Source: Calonectria ilicicola
Lineage: Eukaryota > Ascomycota > Sordariomycetes > Hypocreales > Nectriaceae
DNA: 64,000 bases
Direction: 5' to 3'
Assembly: GCA_020809705.1 (NCBI GenBank)
Contig: CP085832.1
Coordinates: forward strand, 1,364,001 to 1,428,000
The notes beneath the pieces are model-generated. The model was not told where the DNA came from and ran no database searches. It saw nothing but the letters and a program-made list of their open reading frames with translations. Shown in pieces: positions 19,729-29,883 of this stretch; the stretch's first letter is position 1, and each line of letters starts with the position of its first letter. The position numbers and the translations under genes are program-made.

Positions 19729-21543
19729 TTAGTGGTGTTTGTTGGGAGTGAGGACCTTGCCACTGTTAGGGTTAGGCGACTGGGGCCGGCCTCCACAGAC
19801 TGGGGGATACTTGGAGGGGTATTTGGTCTCCTTGCACACGATTTTCGTGGTTACAGTAGATGTACCTCCTGAGAGAGTCTTTGTAACATTGATGGTCTTG
19901 GTGGGGTAGACTGTGGTGATTGGGCCATAGTGATGGACAGTAATGGTAGCGGGGTGTGCTGGCACCGTTGTAACGGAGTGACTGATAACAGTATGTGTCC
20001 AAGCACGAGCAAGAGTCTTGATAACTGTCGGTCGTTGCGCATGTGCGGTGATGGTCTTTGTGCAGGTAGGAGTCACCGTGCGGGTGGCTTGGACATTTGA
20101 GCAAACAGTGGTGGTTGCGGGATTAGGAGTAACGGTTGAAATCACGGTGTTGGTGACGGTCTCATAAATAGAGGAAGATTGCGTGATGGTCGAGGTGGGA
20201 GTTGCAGCCTGATCAACAATTGTAGAAGTAGTCGTAGTTGTCTGTACTGTGGTGTCCCAGTAATCCGAGCATGTGTAAGTCGTAGCAGGATCAGAGAACA
20301 ATGATGTTGTAACCGTGTCTGTCTCCGTCACCGAGTCCGTAGCCGTCGTTGTCGACGAGGTTGTCGTGACCGAGGTTCCAGTAGTGTACGTGGTCATTGA
20401 TACTGCATCGCAATTCGGTAGTTCATATTGACTGGATCCGGAGCGCTTTTTAAACAAAATGGCATCACGTTTTCTAGGCTTCTGAACACAGCTAGTAGTG
20501 ATTACTGATGTAGTCACTGCCGTCTTCGTGACTGTCTTATGGGGTGCAGTAATAACGTGAGACTTTGTCACTGTCTTTGCCCGGTCGGTCTTGGTTGGGT
20601 TTGTGGAAACCACGACTGTCTTTGGCGTCTCCCTTCGAGTTTGTACTATGTATTTTGTTTTGGTGATACAAGTTTCGACCGTCTTAGTTTTTGTCGAAGC
20701 GCGGGGCGTGAGGGTCGTGGTGCTGAGCCGGGTAACAGCACGGACCGTGCTTGTGAGGGTTCCAGTAGTACAGGGACTCGTTGATGTTTCTTGATTGATG
20801 GTAGACGTTGATGCAGTACTTGCAGTGTCGGTTATAGTTGTCGTTAGCGTTGCAGTGGCGAAGACAACATCAGGCGTTGAGGTGACAGTTGTCGAAACCG
20901 ACTCCGTGTCAAAGTTGGTGACTGTGCCTTGAAGGCATGGAGTGCTCCCTGTCGACTGGGGCACGCTTACAGTCTCTGTGCTTGTGACAGTTGCCGTTTC
21001 TGTAATCTCGTCGGTTTCGGTAATGGTTAATGCGGACGTGGCTTCCGTGTAGACTTGTGTGACCTGGGTAGAGAAGACAAATGAGATAACCGGGTAATCT
21101 TCAGGACCATTGCCAGGGTTTTCGATGGCATGTGTAACTGTTATATATGAACCAGGCGAAATACTCGCGTACGGGACATTGAATTGTGCAGAAAGAGTTG
21201 CTTCTTGGTTCGGAGCTACAATGATAGGCGCGGCGGTCGCAACATTGACAGCGCCGTTTATATCAGTGTATTGAATAGTCGCCAATTGTGCTTCGTTAGA
21301 GTTACAGGGGCTGTCGACTGCTGGTTAAGCTTGGGAAATTGCAACAAGTGTATCCGTGGGGACTCACCACGCCTGGAATGCCAGCTCCAAGTAGCTTTGA
21401 TCATTGGGATCAACTACGCAGTGAGCATCGCCGCTGTAGTCATATAATGGCCTAAGAGAATCGCACCCAGGCAAATCGCCACAGTCCGCAAGTGCCGTGT
21501 TGATGAGCCAAGCCGATATGGCTAAAAGTGATGCTGCAATCAT
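19729..21543 (-). CDS. Secreted Thr/Ser-rich cell-surface protein
   Basis: Two exons (minus), 21543-21368 and 21310-19729, with a 57-nt intron (GTGAGT..GACAG), give 585 residues. The ATG at 21543 opens a clear signal peptide (MIAASLLAISAWLINTALA). The mature N-terminus is Cys-containing (DCGDLPGC, then CPCNSNEA across the splice). The rest is dominated by short T/V/S repeats of the TVTxTxTxT kind, expected to be heavily O-glycosylated, plus several isolated Cys and a basic KPRKRD...KKRSG stretch that could be cut by Kex2. The tail is polar (PNSGKVLTPNKHH), with no GPI signal or C-terminal membrane segment. This is typical of fungal wall or adhesin-like proteins. No catalytic domain is seen. 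Confidence 0.75.
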
Positions 21544-23672
21544 GGTGTACGGTTTGGAAGTGCCACCCAAAGAATATTAACAAGAGATATCTGACTGTCT
21601 ATGTTTTAATTGCGGCGAGATCAAAGCCTCTTTATGTGATCACAACATCTGGATATGATAGGGGACCGGCACACACGGCTCCGTGAGAACCACGCCGTCC
21701 CGGAAATCCGGAATACTAAGACCAGGCTATTAAACACTTGGTGGAGCAAATTTAGGTCTGAACGACAAGAGAGCATGAAAGATACAGACGTTAAATCGGC
21801 AGGGACGGCACTGACTTATTTCTTCCGTAACATTAGCACAGGTCGATAACCTGACACTTTACTACTTCCATCCAAGCAGCAACTAGTTAGGAATTCCGCT
21901 TTTTATGGCCAGGTTATTTGGGCCACCTCAGATCACGCTATAATACGTCCTACCAATGATTTATAGACCATAATTAAAATGCTTTGCATTGGACACAGGA
22001 GTTAGAGGAGCCGGTGCTGTTATAGACAATGCAGCGCCTGACGGTTTCAGCCTGGCTTACCCTGCTCTCGGTCTCGGCAAACTTGGAATTGTAACACTAG
22101 TCCTCCCAACGTTGTGATGAATCGTAATAGCCCTCCCCTTAGCCGTGGTATGAGTCAATAGTGTCCCTGAAGTTTCATCAAAATTTCTAAATCGGGAATC
22201 AGGGGATCGATCGATCTGGAATTGAAGGCATGAGTGCTGGGCAGGCCGAAACGGTGGGGGCGGACGGACCAGTCCTAGTGCTGGCTATATTAGGGAAGGA
22301 CTAGTTCCTTTCTTCACTACCTTCGTAACCCCTGCTCCAATTGGCTGTCAACCCGCGATCATGCTAGAAAAGGGAAAGTCTAAGCTCGGGGGCCGAGTAC
22401 CGGGTTTTAGCATCCGAAAAGGGCGGCGCTAGTAGAGTCGTTCATTTCCATTTCGGCATATTAGTTGAAAGGGAGAGGAGTAGCATGAAAGGCGCAGCTG
22501 GGACTTTTTTCTTCGCCGCATTTTACATCCTCCCATAACATCGACTCAACAAAGTATTACACGTCTATTTATTTGTAACGTACAACAGATCAAAGAGTAA
22601 ATAGTAGTATAATGTGGTAGCTTATTTAGAGTATCAAGTATTAAAAGCAGAGCTTTATGCATATTTCCCTTTTACTATTTAGATATTATTAATGTTGTAT
22701 TAAAATACAAAGTAGATGTAAAATAAGTTGATTGTATCTTGTTCGGGTGAATCATGACCAAACTTAGTTGTATCTGCCACCGTTGTGGCTTTGGACCTCC
22801 CTCTTGGTTGAGCCCACCATTTACCAAAAATAAAAATACAAAAAAATATTTATTTTATTTTATTTTATTTTATTCATTTATTTTTATTTAGATATTGATC
22901 CTGATATTAATTAGACACTGTACATTAGGAGTACTCTTCTAAGAACTCTAATTCTCGTGCAAGAAGTCGTTAAGGATACATGGGGAATTCTCACATGGCA
23001 AATACGCTAGTGCACATATTCTACTTGAGGATATGAGGTAGTGATATATTACTTTGAGGGCATTACTATTAAATGACTTGGTGCTTCCTTCGTTGGGAAC
23101 AATCTGACCTGATCATGGCTTTGGTCAACAAGGCACTTCTAGTGGGGTGCTTGATTTCTGTGTCCTGTCTGCCATTAACCCTAGACCGTCTTGCCGCAAG
23201 CTATACAGAAACTTGAAGGGTTATTCACCCACTTCTCTTGTGTATTTGCAAGATTGTTATTACTCGCACTTGACTGGCGTTTATCGCATCACTAAAAATG
23301 TCGGCGGCGCAATGCGAAAATGATGATTTCTGTGCTCCTGCCCCGCAAATGTCAGAGCTTATGCCGAAATAGAAACCATGCTACCTGCGCATTCTACGCG
23401 GTTTCTTAATGCGTGTTGGGATTCTAGGATAAATGCGCTTCCGAGGAATTGTGGTATGTGAACCACAATGCGCATATGGTCGCTTGACCTATGATTTGAC
23501 CAGAATCCATACCTGCAGTCTTCTTTCTTACCTTACTATGTAAGAAGTATCCAAAATATACCTAGGAGTGATAAATGAGAAGAACATGGGATTATAGATG
23601 CTGTTTATCACGACATTTTCCAAGTCGTGCAATTCGTAAAAAAACATTGGTGAGTGTGCCTGGGCCGATTGC
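21544..23672. other. Gene-free accessory DNA, partly AT-rich
   Basis: About 2.1 kb with no recognisable coding region. From about 22540 to 22930 it is strongly AT-rich, with a TATTT pentamer array and an A-rich complement just before it. It could be old, mutated repeat DNA, but no terminal repeats or transposase fragments were seen. Confidence 0.5.
22851..22875. repeat. (TATTT)5 pentanucleotide repeat
   Basis: Five near-perfect TATTT units; an A-rich AAAAATAAAAATAC stretch just upstream could pair with it. Confidence 0.85.
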
Positions 23673-25871
23673 TCATGTGGTAAATTGTCCCCAGTCTCCC
23701 CAGTTAGAGGGCAATCCGATATCCAGATTGGATTCTAATGCGTCTTCCACGGCATTCAAATTGAAGTTGGGGTCAATGTGCCCAAAGACGTCTCGCCCAG
23801 AAATGGCATCAATGAGGGAGAAGTCAATGGGAATTTCCACACCCACAGAGTTTATTCCTGGCGTATCGGTTACAGGAGCTTCTATGTGTCGTGATCCCGC
23901 TGTATGGGATGAGGGAACGGAACCAGGAGTTTCCACTGGTGGCGGCGTGATATCCTTTGTGAGCGTCGACGCCGCCCTCTCCATCTCCTTCAATACTCGC
24001 TCGCTTAGCCCAGCAACGACGTTGGCACTCCAGTAGCAGTCGCCAAACTTTTTCAACATTTCACAATTGCGCTTGAACGAGTGCATGGCTCTCGTGCGGA
24101 ACATAGGCAGTCGACTGTGACGCATTTTGCGATACTCAACACTTAGAGCAAGAGACACAGCATACGGAACAAAGGGAACTGGGCTAAGATTATCCCGGGG
24201 CACTGCGCAAGCAATACGTTCGGCTGCGAGAGAACGGCGTGCATTGGCCGATGCAGGAGGAAGAGTTGTAGCCGCGGTGCGTGTCCCAGGCCTGGGTAGT
24301 CGGCATGAAAGAATGATGACGGCGTGGTAGAAAGTTTCAATGGTTGCTAGTTCGATATTAGTAGAGCATCAGATGAGCTGGGGATCTGACTAACCGATCA
24401 ATGGCGTGGGAACCTTGAGTGCCTCCGCACTGACAATCATAGCCTCAAGAACTGGGAGATCAATATATGCCACTTTTTCAAACCCGGACGCTTCAGCACT
24501 GGGGCCAGGGCGGTAGAGTTCAATGACTTGATCAAGCCACTGGCACACGGAGAGCAAAAGCCGAAAGCAAGGGGGACGATTTCGAATGCATCCATCTAAG
24601 TTGGCACCAATATCTCGCTCATGCATCAGACAAGGTCTGCCATAGAATGCGGCGTTTATCCTGTCGACGGCCCACACTGCACAAAATAGCGTCTCGAAAT
24701 CCTCTCCGTTAGCGGATTCATAACGCAAGAGATGCAGTCCAAGAGTTTGGATGTGGTGGACGGCCCGACCACCAAGCTGGGCGGGTAGATCGGCTTCTTC
24801 GGCGCAGCTAGGTTGTGTGTAAAGCGACAACATGACGAGAGCCCGAATATGAATAACCCTGTCGGGTATAATGCTGGTTTCAAGGATGGCCCGGACAGCC
24901 GAGGAAAGCAACTGCATAAACTCTTGAGAAGGGAGGACCTCCGAACCACGATTCTTGAGACAAAGATAGCGTGAGACTGCGGGATCTGGTGCTGCAGCAA
25001 GACATACGAGCTGTCTTAGAATGATATCATTTGGATTTTCTGTTAGACCCTCCAAGGCCGACTTGGGGATGATAGGGAATATTGGATAAATCTTTTGGAG
25101 ATAGATGTGCTTCAGTTTTCGATATTCCTTTTCTGGAGGAAGACATGTTAAACAATGCTCTCGCACATGAGGAAGAAGAAATTGATCCATAATGAGTGGT
25201 GGGCGGGACGTGATAAACTGGGAGCCTTGACCAGCGCCATTGGTTCCAGCTGAGAGCCAGATACCGACGTCCCCCTTCTGTGAGGTTGCGCGGGCGGATG
25301 CTGATCCAGTAGCCTCGACAAACATGCCCTCAGGGTTCAAGTCACCTACAAAACGTGAGGACTGTTGGTTTGGTGTGTTGATGGTGGGAATGCTGGCGGG
25401 GGGAGGGGCATCTGTCCCTTCATTAAAGTGGCCGCCAGATGAACTAGTTGATGCGACATCCTGATTATCCTGAGGCAGAGGACGTGCTTGAGCCGTTGAA
25501 TTCAATGCTGGAGCCCCAGGCCTATTATGGTTGTGAGAAGAGCTGCACGCAGGCCAATACAGAAGATAGGTATACTCACGAGGCTTGCAAGGGCGATTCC
25601 TGGGTGGCTGGCTCATCGGCCGTTGTAGACGGCACGCCGGCGGGCGGCGCCTCCTCAACCGAATCCTCGGCATGGATGCATCGCCTCTTGATGGCGAATC
25701 AGCTTGCGACGTCCTTTTTGATGGATTTGCGACAATTCAGCAAATGGCAGTACACACCTTCTTACGTCGACAGGCTGCGCATGCGTGTTGGACCTGCTTG
25801 CGCTTCACTGGCAAACCGCCCCGATTGGGATCTGAGGCTACAAATTTAACCTGCTTGGATTGCGGCGGCAT
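23673..25871 (-). CDS. Fungal transcription factor with fungal-specific regulatory domain and half zinc cluster
   Basis: Exons (minus) 25871-25758, 25686-25580, 25521-24395 and 24346-23673 give 673 residues; introns are 71, 58 and 48 nt. The N-terminus is basic, and the first splice builds HACAACRRKKRRCIH (C31, C34, C41), i.e. C-x2-C-x6-C; no second C-x2-C follows, so only half of a Zn2Cys6 cluster is present. A low-complexity Ser/Pro/Ala linker leads to RFVGDLNPEG, and then to the fungal-specific transcription factor domain (IYPIFPIIPKSALEG, ALVMLSLYTQ, RAVHHIQTLGLHL, AVDRINAAFYGRP, FYHAVIILSCR across the last splice). The C-terminus is Pro/Asp-rich. Intron 2 could instead end 21 nt earlier, also in phase. 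It may regulate the neighbouring accessory genes; targets are unknown. Confidence 0.78.
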
Positions 25872-26737
25872 GGTGGATCCTGCTCCATGTGAGGGTGGAG
25901 TGGCGCGCGGGGGAACCTCTGCTTGCGGCGCCGTGTGCGACCTAAGAGCGACTTGGAGTTGTGTGAGTTTATGGTGACATTATTGGAAGCTTCAAGGTGA
26001 AGGCAAAGCCTCGCTTCGGTGTGGGCTGGAATTGGTGGTGCACTATTATTAGTCATCCGTTTGGCTGGAGCGTTTTTTCGTATTCCGGCAAAATGGGAAA
26101 AAAAAAGTCGGGGCCGAAATTTTGGTTTGTGATGGCTTCAATTTACAACACCACGTTTAGCGTTAATTAACCTGCGAGACAGGAAAAAATACAACTTCTA
26201 AAGGTGTTGTTGCACTGCCTGCATCGTTCTAGGTCTTGTCTCAGATTTGCGCTTTGACAGTCACTGTGCCGCTCTGCCCCCAGTCTGCCGCTGCCAAAGG
26301 CCAGCCAGATCTAGGCCCAGACCCTGCCGACCCAGTGCGACGGATTTATCGTGGGCATTTCTTAGCACCTCTTGCTGATAAGATGATGGCCCCAACTCCC
26401 GCTGCATTCATGAGCCGCATTACTCCGTCCCCAATATTAGAGTTGAACGCATTCAGATGCAGCTATGGTGGAGCAGAGCTGACCCGATCCCTTTGATGAC
26501 GGGGGACCCTAACCTGCGCTGTACGCCACAATGAGGATGGGTCATGGGAGAGAGGTGACCATGATGGTTAACGCGTGGGGGTTGGTTATGAGTTGCAAGC
26601 GATGGTTTGTTTCGTGAGAGTCAGAGAGCTATGGCACTGCTTTGGACTCGTCTCAGAACTATGCATCTATGTATGCTATCGTTCGATGATCTCCTGGGAT
26701 TCTTGTATCACCCCCTTAGCAACTCAAGGTCGTGTTT

Positions 26738-26744
26738 GTAAACA
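26738..26744 (+). promoter_or_regulatory. Forkhead-type site GTAAACA
   Basis: Exact GTAAACA inside a near-palindromic CGTGTTTGTAAACAACACG, upstream of the coiled-coil gene. Confidence 0.45.
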
Positions 26745-26885
26745 ACACGAAGGAAGGCCGTCACCATCACTGACTGGGGCCATATAACACGACAGGTCTC
26801 GCGTGCGCGACGCATCGAATCGAAGCGTGGCATTCACCGTCTCACCACGCGGTCTGATCGCGTTGCCACATTCTCGCGGATCCCA

Positions 26886-26892
26886 TGTTTAC
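26886..26892 (-). promoter_or_regulatory. Forkhead-type site (TGTTTAC)
   Basis: Exact heptamer within CCATGTTTACTT, a 12-mer repeated at 27272-27283. Confidence 0.45.
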
Positions 26893-27213
26893 TTTTGCTT
26901 GGTGTCCCAGGGACGCTGTGGAGATGCGCAGCCGGGAGGTGTCGAGCGTGAACCAGAAGAGCTCGCATCAGTGGACTGCCCACCAAAAGCCGGACCCAGA
27001 ATTCACGGCCGTGACCTCACAGTGAGTCGCTTGACACTGCCGCCCCACTACGGATTCACCATGGATTCCCGGGCTCGACCAGGGCCAGAAAGACGGTGGA
27101 TGGACGGTTGTTTGGTGAGACCCTTGTTTTGGCAAAATCCGTTGGCTGCTGTCAACCGCGGGGTCGTGGGGCCGGCAACGACCCGCACCGCGCTAGGTCG
27201 CGATAGGAAATGT

Positions 27214-27220
27214 GTAAACA
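27214..27220 (+). promoter_or_regulatory. Forkhead-type site GTAAACA
   Basis: Exact heptamer 246 bases before the coiled-coil gene's ATG. Confidence 0.5.
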
Positions 27221-27274
27221 ATGCTTCTAGCGTTGGCCTGCTCCTCGAGTCGCGACCACGTCTCGCTACGTCCA

Positions 27275-27281
27275 TGTTTAC
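27275..27281 (-). promoter_or_regulatory. Forkhead-type site (TGTTTAC)
   Basis: Exact heptamer within the second copy of CCATGTTTACTT, 185 bases before the ATG. Confidence 0.5.
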
Positions 27282-27465
27282 TTGCGAGACGACTTGATAA
27301 ATACTTGTATTCGCATATCTGCTTTTTGGGAAGCACATCCTAGGCCTTCCTGCGGCCAGTGTCTTTGTTTGTCCAACTGCCACCCTTCTTTTATTGTGGT
27401 TGTGTCCATCCTGTCCTTCTTTATACTTGGCTTGTAGGATATTATCCTACCCCACCACCACCAAC

Positions 27466-29613
27466 ATGATCATGAATGATCTCGACCTCCCCATTGCCGT
27501 ACGGCGGACGCGCCGAAGTCTTGGCCCTGAAGTCTGCCCCGAGCCCACAAAGACTCCAATGCCTGCCAAAACTCCACGAAGAGCCAAGCGGCGTGTTCGC
27601 ATATCCGATCCAGGCCCCCCTATGTCGCCGGCATCCACTGGGCTGACTCCTATGATCCGTCGTGTCGGCGTCAACACACCAAAGCGCCGCCACTCATCTG
27701 CTCCCATTGGAATTGTTGGAAACGGAATGAGCCCTACTACCCCAGGCCTGCCCGAGAGCGGCGAACTTAACTTCCTTCCTCTTCGCCAGGTTCTTGACGG
27801 CCGTATCCAGCGCCGCATCCGCCGCAACGGCTTGAGCGAAGAGATGAATACCATCTACCAAGAAAAGCGCCGAAAAGCCAAAGAAACAAAGGGCGAGATT
27901 GATCGACTCAAGGCTCAGCTCAAGGCCCGAGACAGAGAAATCTACGAGCTTCAGAATGCGACCATCATCATGGACACTGACCGTGTCTGGGACCTTGAGA
28001 AGCAAGTCGAGGACCTGCAAGACGCCTTGGCTAAGCGGTCCGTCTCACAGTCAAGCCAGGGCCGAAGCTATAACTGGACCCTAGCAGCTAGATCTCCTCC
28101 CCCAGAGGAAGACTTTATGGACATGCTTGTTGACGAGGATCACTTTGGTGAGGAGACTATTGCTCAGCTCACCTGCGGCACCCCTTCAAGATCTAGATCT
28201 TCATTCCCAACCCCTCCTGCCACCAGTCCCCCTCTACCCGGCACACCATGCTTCCGAACTGTCAAGCCTACTCCCAAATCTCATATTGGTGTGCAAGCTT
28301 ACTTCCCAGACCCCAAGCAACAGCTGCTGGAAGACGAGGTGGCATCGCTTCACTTGGAAATGAATAAGCTCACGGATACTCTTGACTCATACAAAGCACT
28401 TAGCGACCGCTTGGGCGTGAAGATATCCGAGTTTGTGTCTGAGCCCAAGACCGCCTCTCAAGATGGTACAGATGAACTAGAGACTCGAATTGATTCCCTG
28501 CTTCGAACAATGTCTGACCGTACCTGTGCTCTTGACCAGCTTAAGACAGCCATTGGGGAGTTGGGTTTCTGCGGAGATGATGCCAGCGAAATGGTCATTT
28601 CGCTAGCCTCTGGATTCCGCGCCGCTCGCTTGGAGCTTGAGTATCTTACTCCTGGAGAGATAACTCTTCCTCTGACATCGCGTGGGGCCGAAGTGCTCGA
28701 CCTCATGCTCGCTCGGTTACGAACAATGGCAAAACGAGCAAAAGAGGATGAGGACTCAATCGACGAGTATCACCAAATTGAATTATCACTACGGAAGCAG
28801 CTTGATGCTCGAGTGTCTGTCATGGAAGGTCTCAAGGGTGAGATGGCCAAGGCAGAGAAGCTCATGAGCGACAAGATTGCCCGGATAAGAGAGCTGGAAG
28901 TTGCCAACGAGCGACTCAAGGGTGCCGTTGACGGTTACATGCGTGACATGTCGGAACTAGAGACCCTGGTTCAACAGATGGAGGGTGAACACCGTGACGC
29001 AAAGGCAACCCATCACGCTCAGCTCGAGTCAAACCGACGCGTGCTCTGCAGCAAGGAAGATGTCATTGCAGAACTAGAGACAAAGCTAAATGACGCTTTG
29101 CAACGCACCGCCGATCTCCAAAAGCAAATGCATGAAGTCCAGGCTGCCAAATCCAACGAACTGGCAGCACTGAACCATCAGCACGGGGCCTCGCTAGCTA
29201 CTCGAGACGCTAGGGTTGTTGAGCTTCGAGGCGAAGTTGATCGTGTCAACGAATCCCTTAGGGTCGCCCACGAGACCATCCTAGCCCTCCGAGTAGATAA
29301 TGGAGGCCTTCAGACTAGAATGGATGAAGAAAAGTCAAGGGCCAAGGCTGTCATTGACTCAATGAAGGAGGAGCTACAACGTGTCTTGCAAATGAGCCAA
29401 GATTTCCTCAACAGTCCCAAGAAGCCCCAGCGCCAGGAGACAGAAGTCGATGAAGCGGCAACTCCACCTGGATCTCCGCCCGCCACAGGGACGGTGATCC
29501 GACGCAGCGGATACATGACCTCAGGCCTAGGTCGACAGAGCAACCCTAAACTACGCCGCCGATATGACAGCGGGATGGGTTTGCTGGATGACGATGAAGT
29601 TGAAATGTTTTGA
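27466..29613 (+). CDS. Coiled-coil protein with N-terminal CDK-type sites, probably cell-cycle related
   Basis: A single-exon protein of 715 residues from the ATG at 27466 (a second ATG lies two codons on). The N-terminal ~100 residues are basic and proline-rich with several S/T-P sites, some with basic residues following (KTPRRAKRR, NTPKRRHSS), matching CDK consensus. A conserved-looking segment LRQVLDGRIQRRIRRNGLS is followed by long charged coiled coil from ~residue 120 to ~650, interrupted by a Pro/Ser-rich stretch. The tail has RRSGYMTSGLGR. No enzymatic domain is seen. Together with four forkhead sites in the promoter this suggests a mitotic or septation scaffold, for example at the spindle pole or septum; that is inference, and no named family was recognised. 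Confidence 0.75.
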   Translation: MIMNDLDLPIAVRRTRRSLGPEVCPEPTKTPMPAKTPRRAKRRVRISDPGPPMSPASTGLTPMIRRVGVNTPKRRHSSAPIGIVGNGMSPTTPGLPESGELNFLPLRQVLDGRIQRRIRRNGLSEEMNTIYQEKRRKAKETKGEIDRLKAQLKARDREIYELQNATIIMDTDRVWDLEKQVEDLQDALAKRSVSQSSQGRSYNWTLAARSPPPEEDFMDMLVDEDHFGEETIAQLTCGTPSRSRSSFPTPPATSPPLPGTPCFRTVKPTPKSHIGVQAYFPDPKQQLLEDEVASLHLEMNKLTDTLDSYKALSDRLGVKISEFVSEPKTASQDGTDELETRIDSLLRTMSDRTCALDQLKTAIGELGFCGDDASEMVISLASGFRAARLELEYLTPGEITLPLTSRGAEVLDLMLARLRTMAKRAKEDEDSIDEYHQIELSLRKQLDARVSVMEGLKGEMAKAEKLMSDKIARIRELEVANERLKGAVDGYMRDMSELETLVQQMEGEHRDAKATHHAQLESNRRVLCSKEDVIAELETKLNDALQRTADLQKQMHEVQAAKSNELAALNHQHGASLATRDARVVELRGEVDRVNESLRVAHETILALRVDNGGLQTRMDEEKSRAKAVIDSMKEELQRVLQMSQDFLNSPKKPQRQETEVDEAATPPGSPPATGTVIRRSGYMTSGLGRQSNPKLRRRYDSGMGLLDDDEVEMF

Positions 29614-29883
29614 TTCAAAACTTGGTTGTAGCAAGGCGCTGGGAATACGGACTGGCGTTTGACTTTTACATTCTTTAGACGAGTTTCCTTTGTCATGTAC
29701 AATACATAATACAAATTCACGAGCAAAAGGCTCATTCCTTCTTTTGAATTGGTATCAAGGACATTCTTTTGCGTGTCAGTGAGCTGGTATTAACATTTCT
29801 CTCTCATAGCTGTCTTCAGGTGCCGGTCATAGCTACAAGACTACTCATACTTATACTACTCAGAGTGAGTACACAAACTTGAT

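Larger units (their letters stand above)
25872..27465. other. Divergent promoter region with four forkhead-type sites
   Basis: Separates the transcription factor gene (minus) from the coiled-coil gene (plus). Open frames here show no domain. Four exact GTAAACA/TGTTTAC heptamers lie at 26738-27281. Confidence 0.6.

Noticed and set aside
22540..22930. Transposon or RIP-mutated repeat
   Set aside because: AT-rich with pentamer repeats, but no inverted ends, target duplications or coding remnants could be identified by eye.
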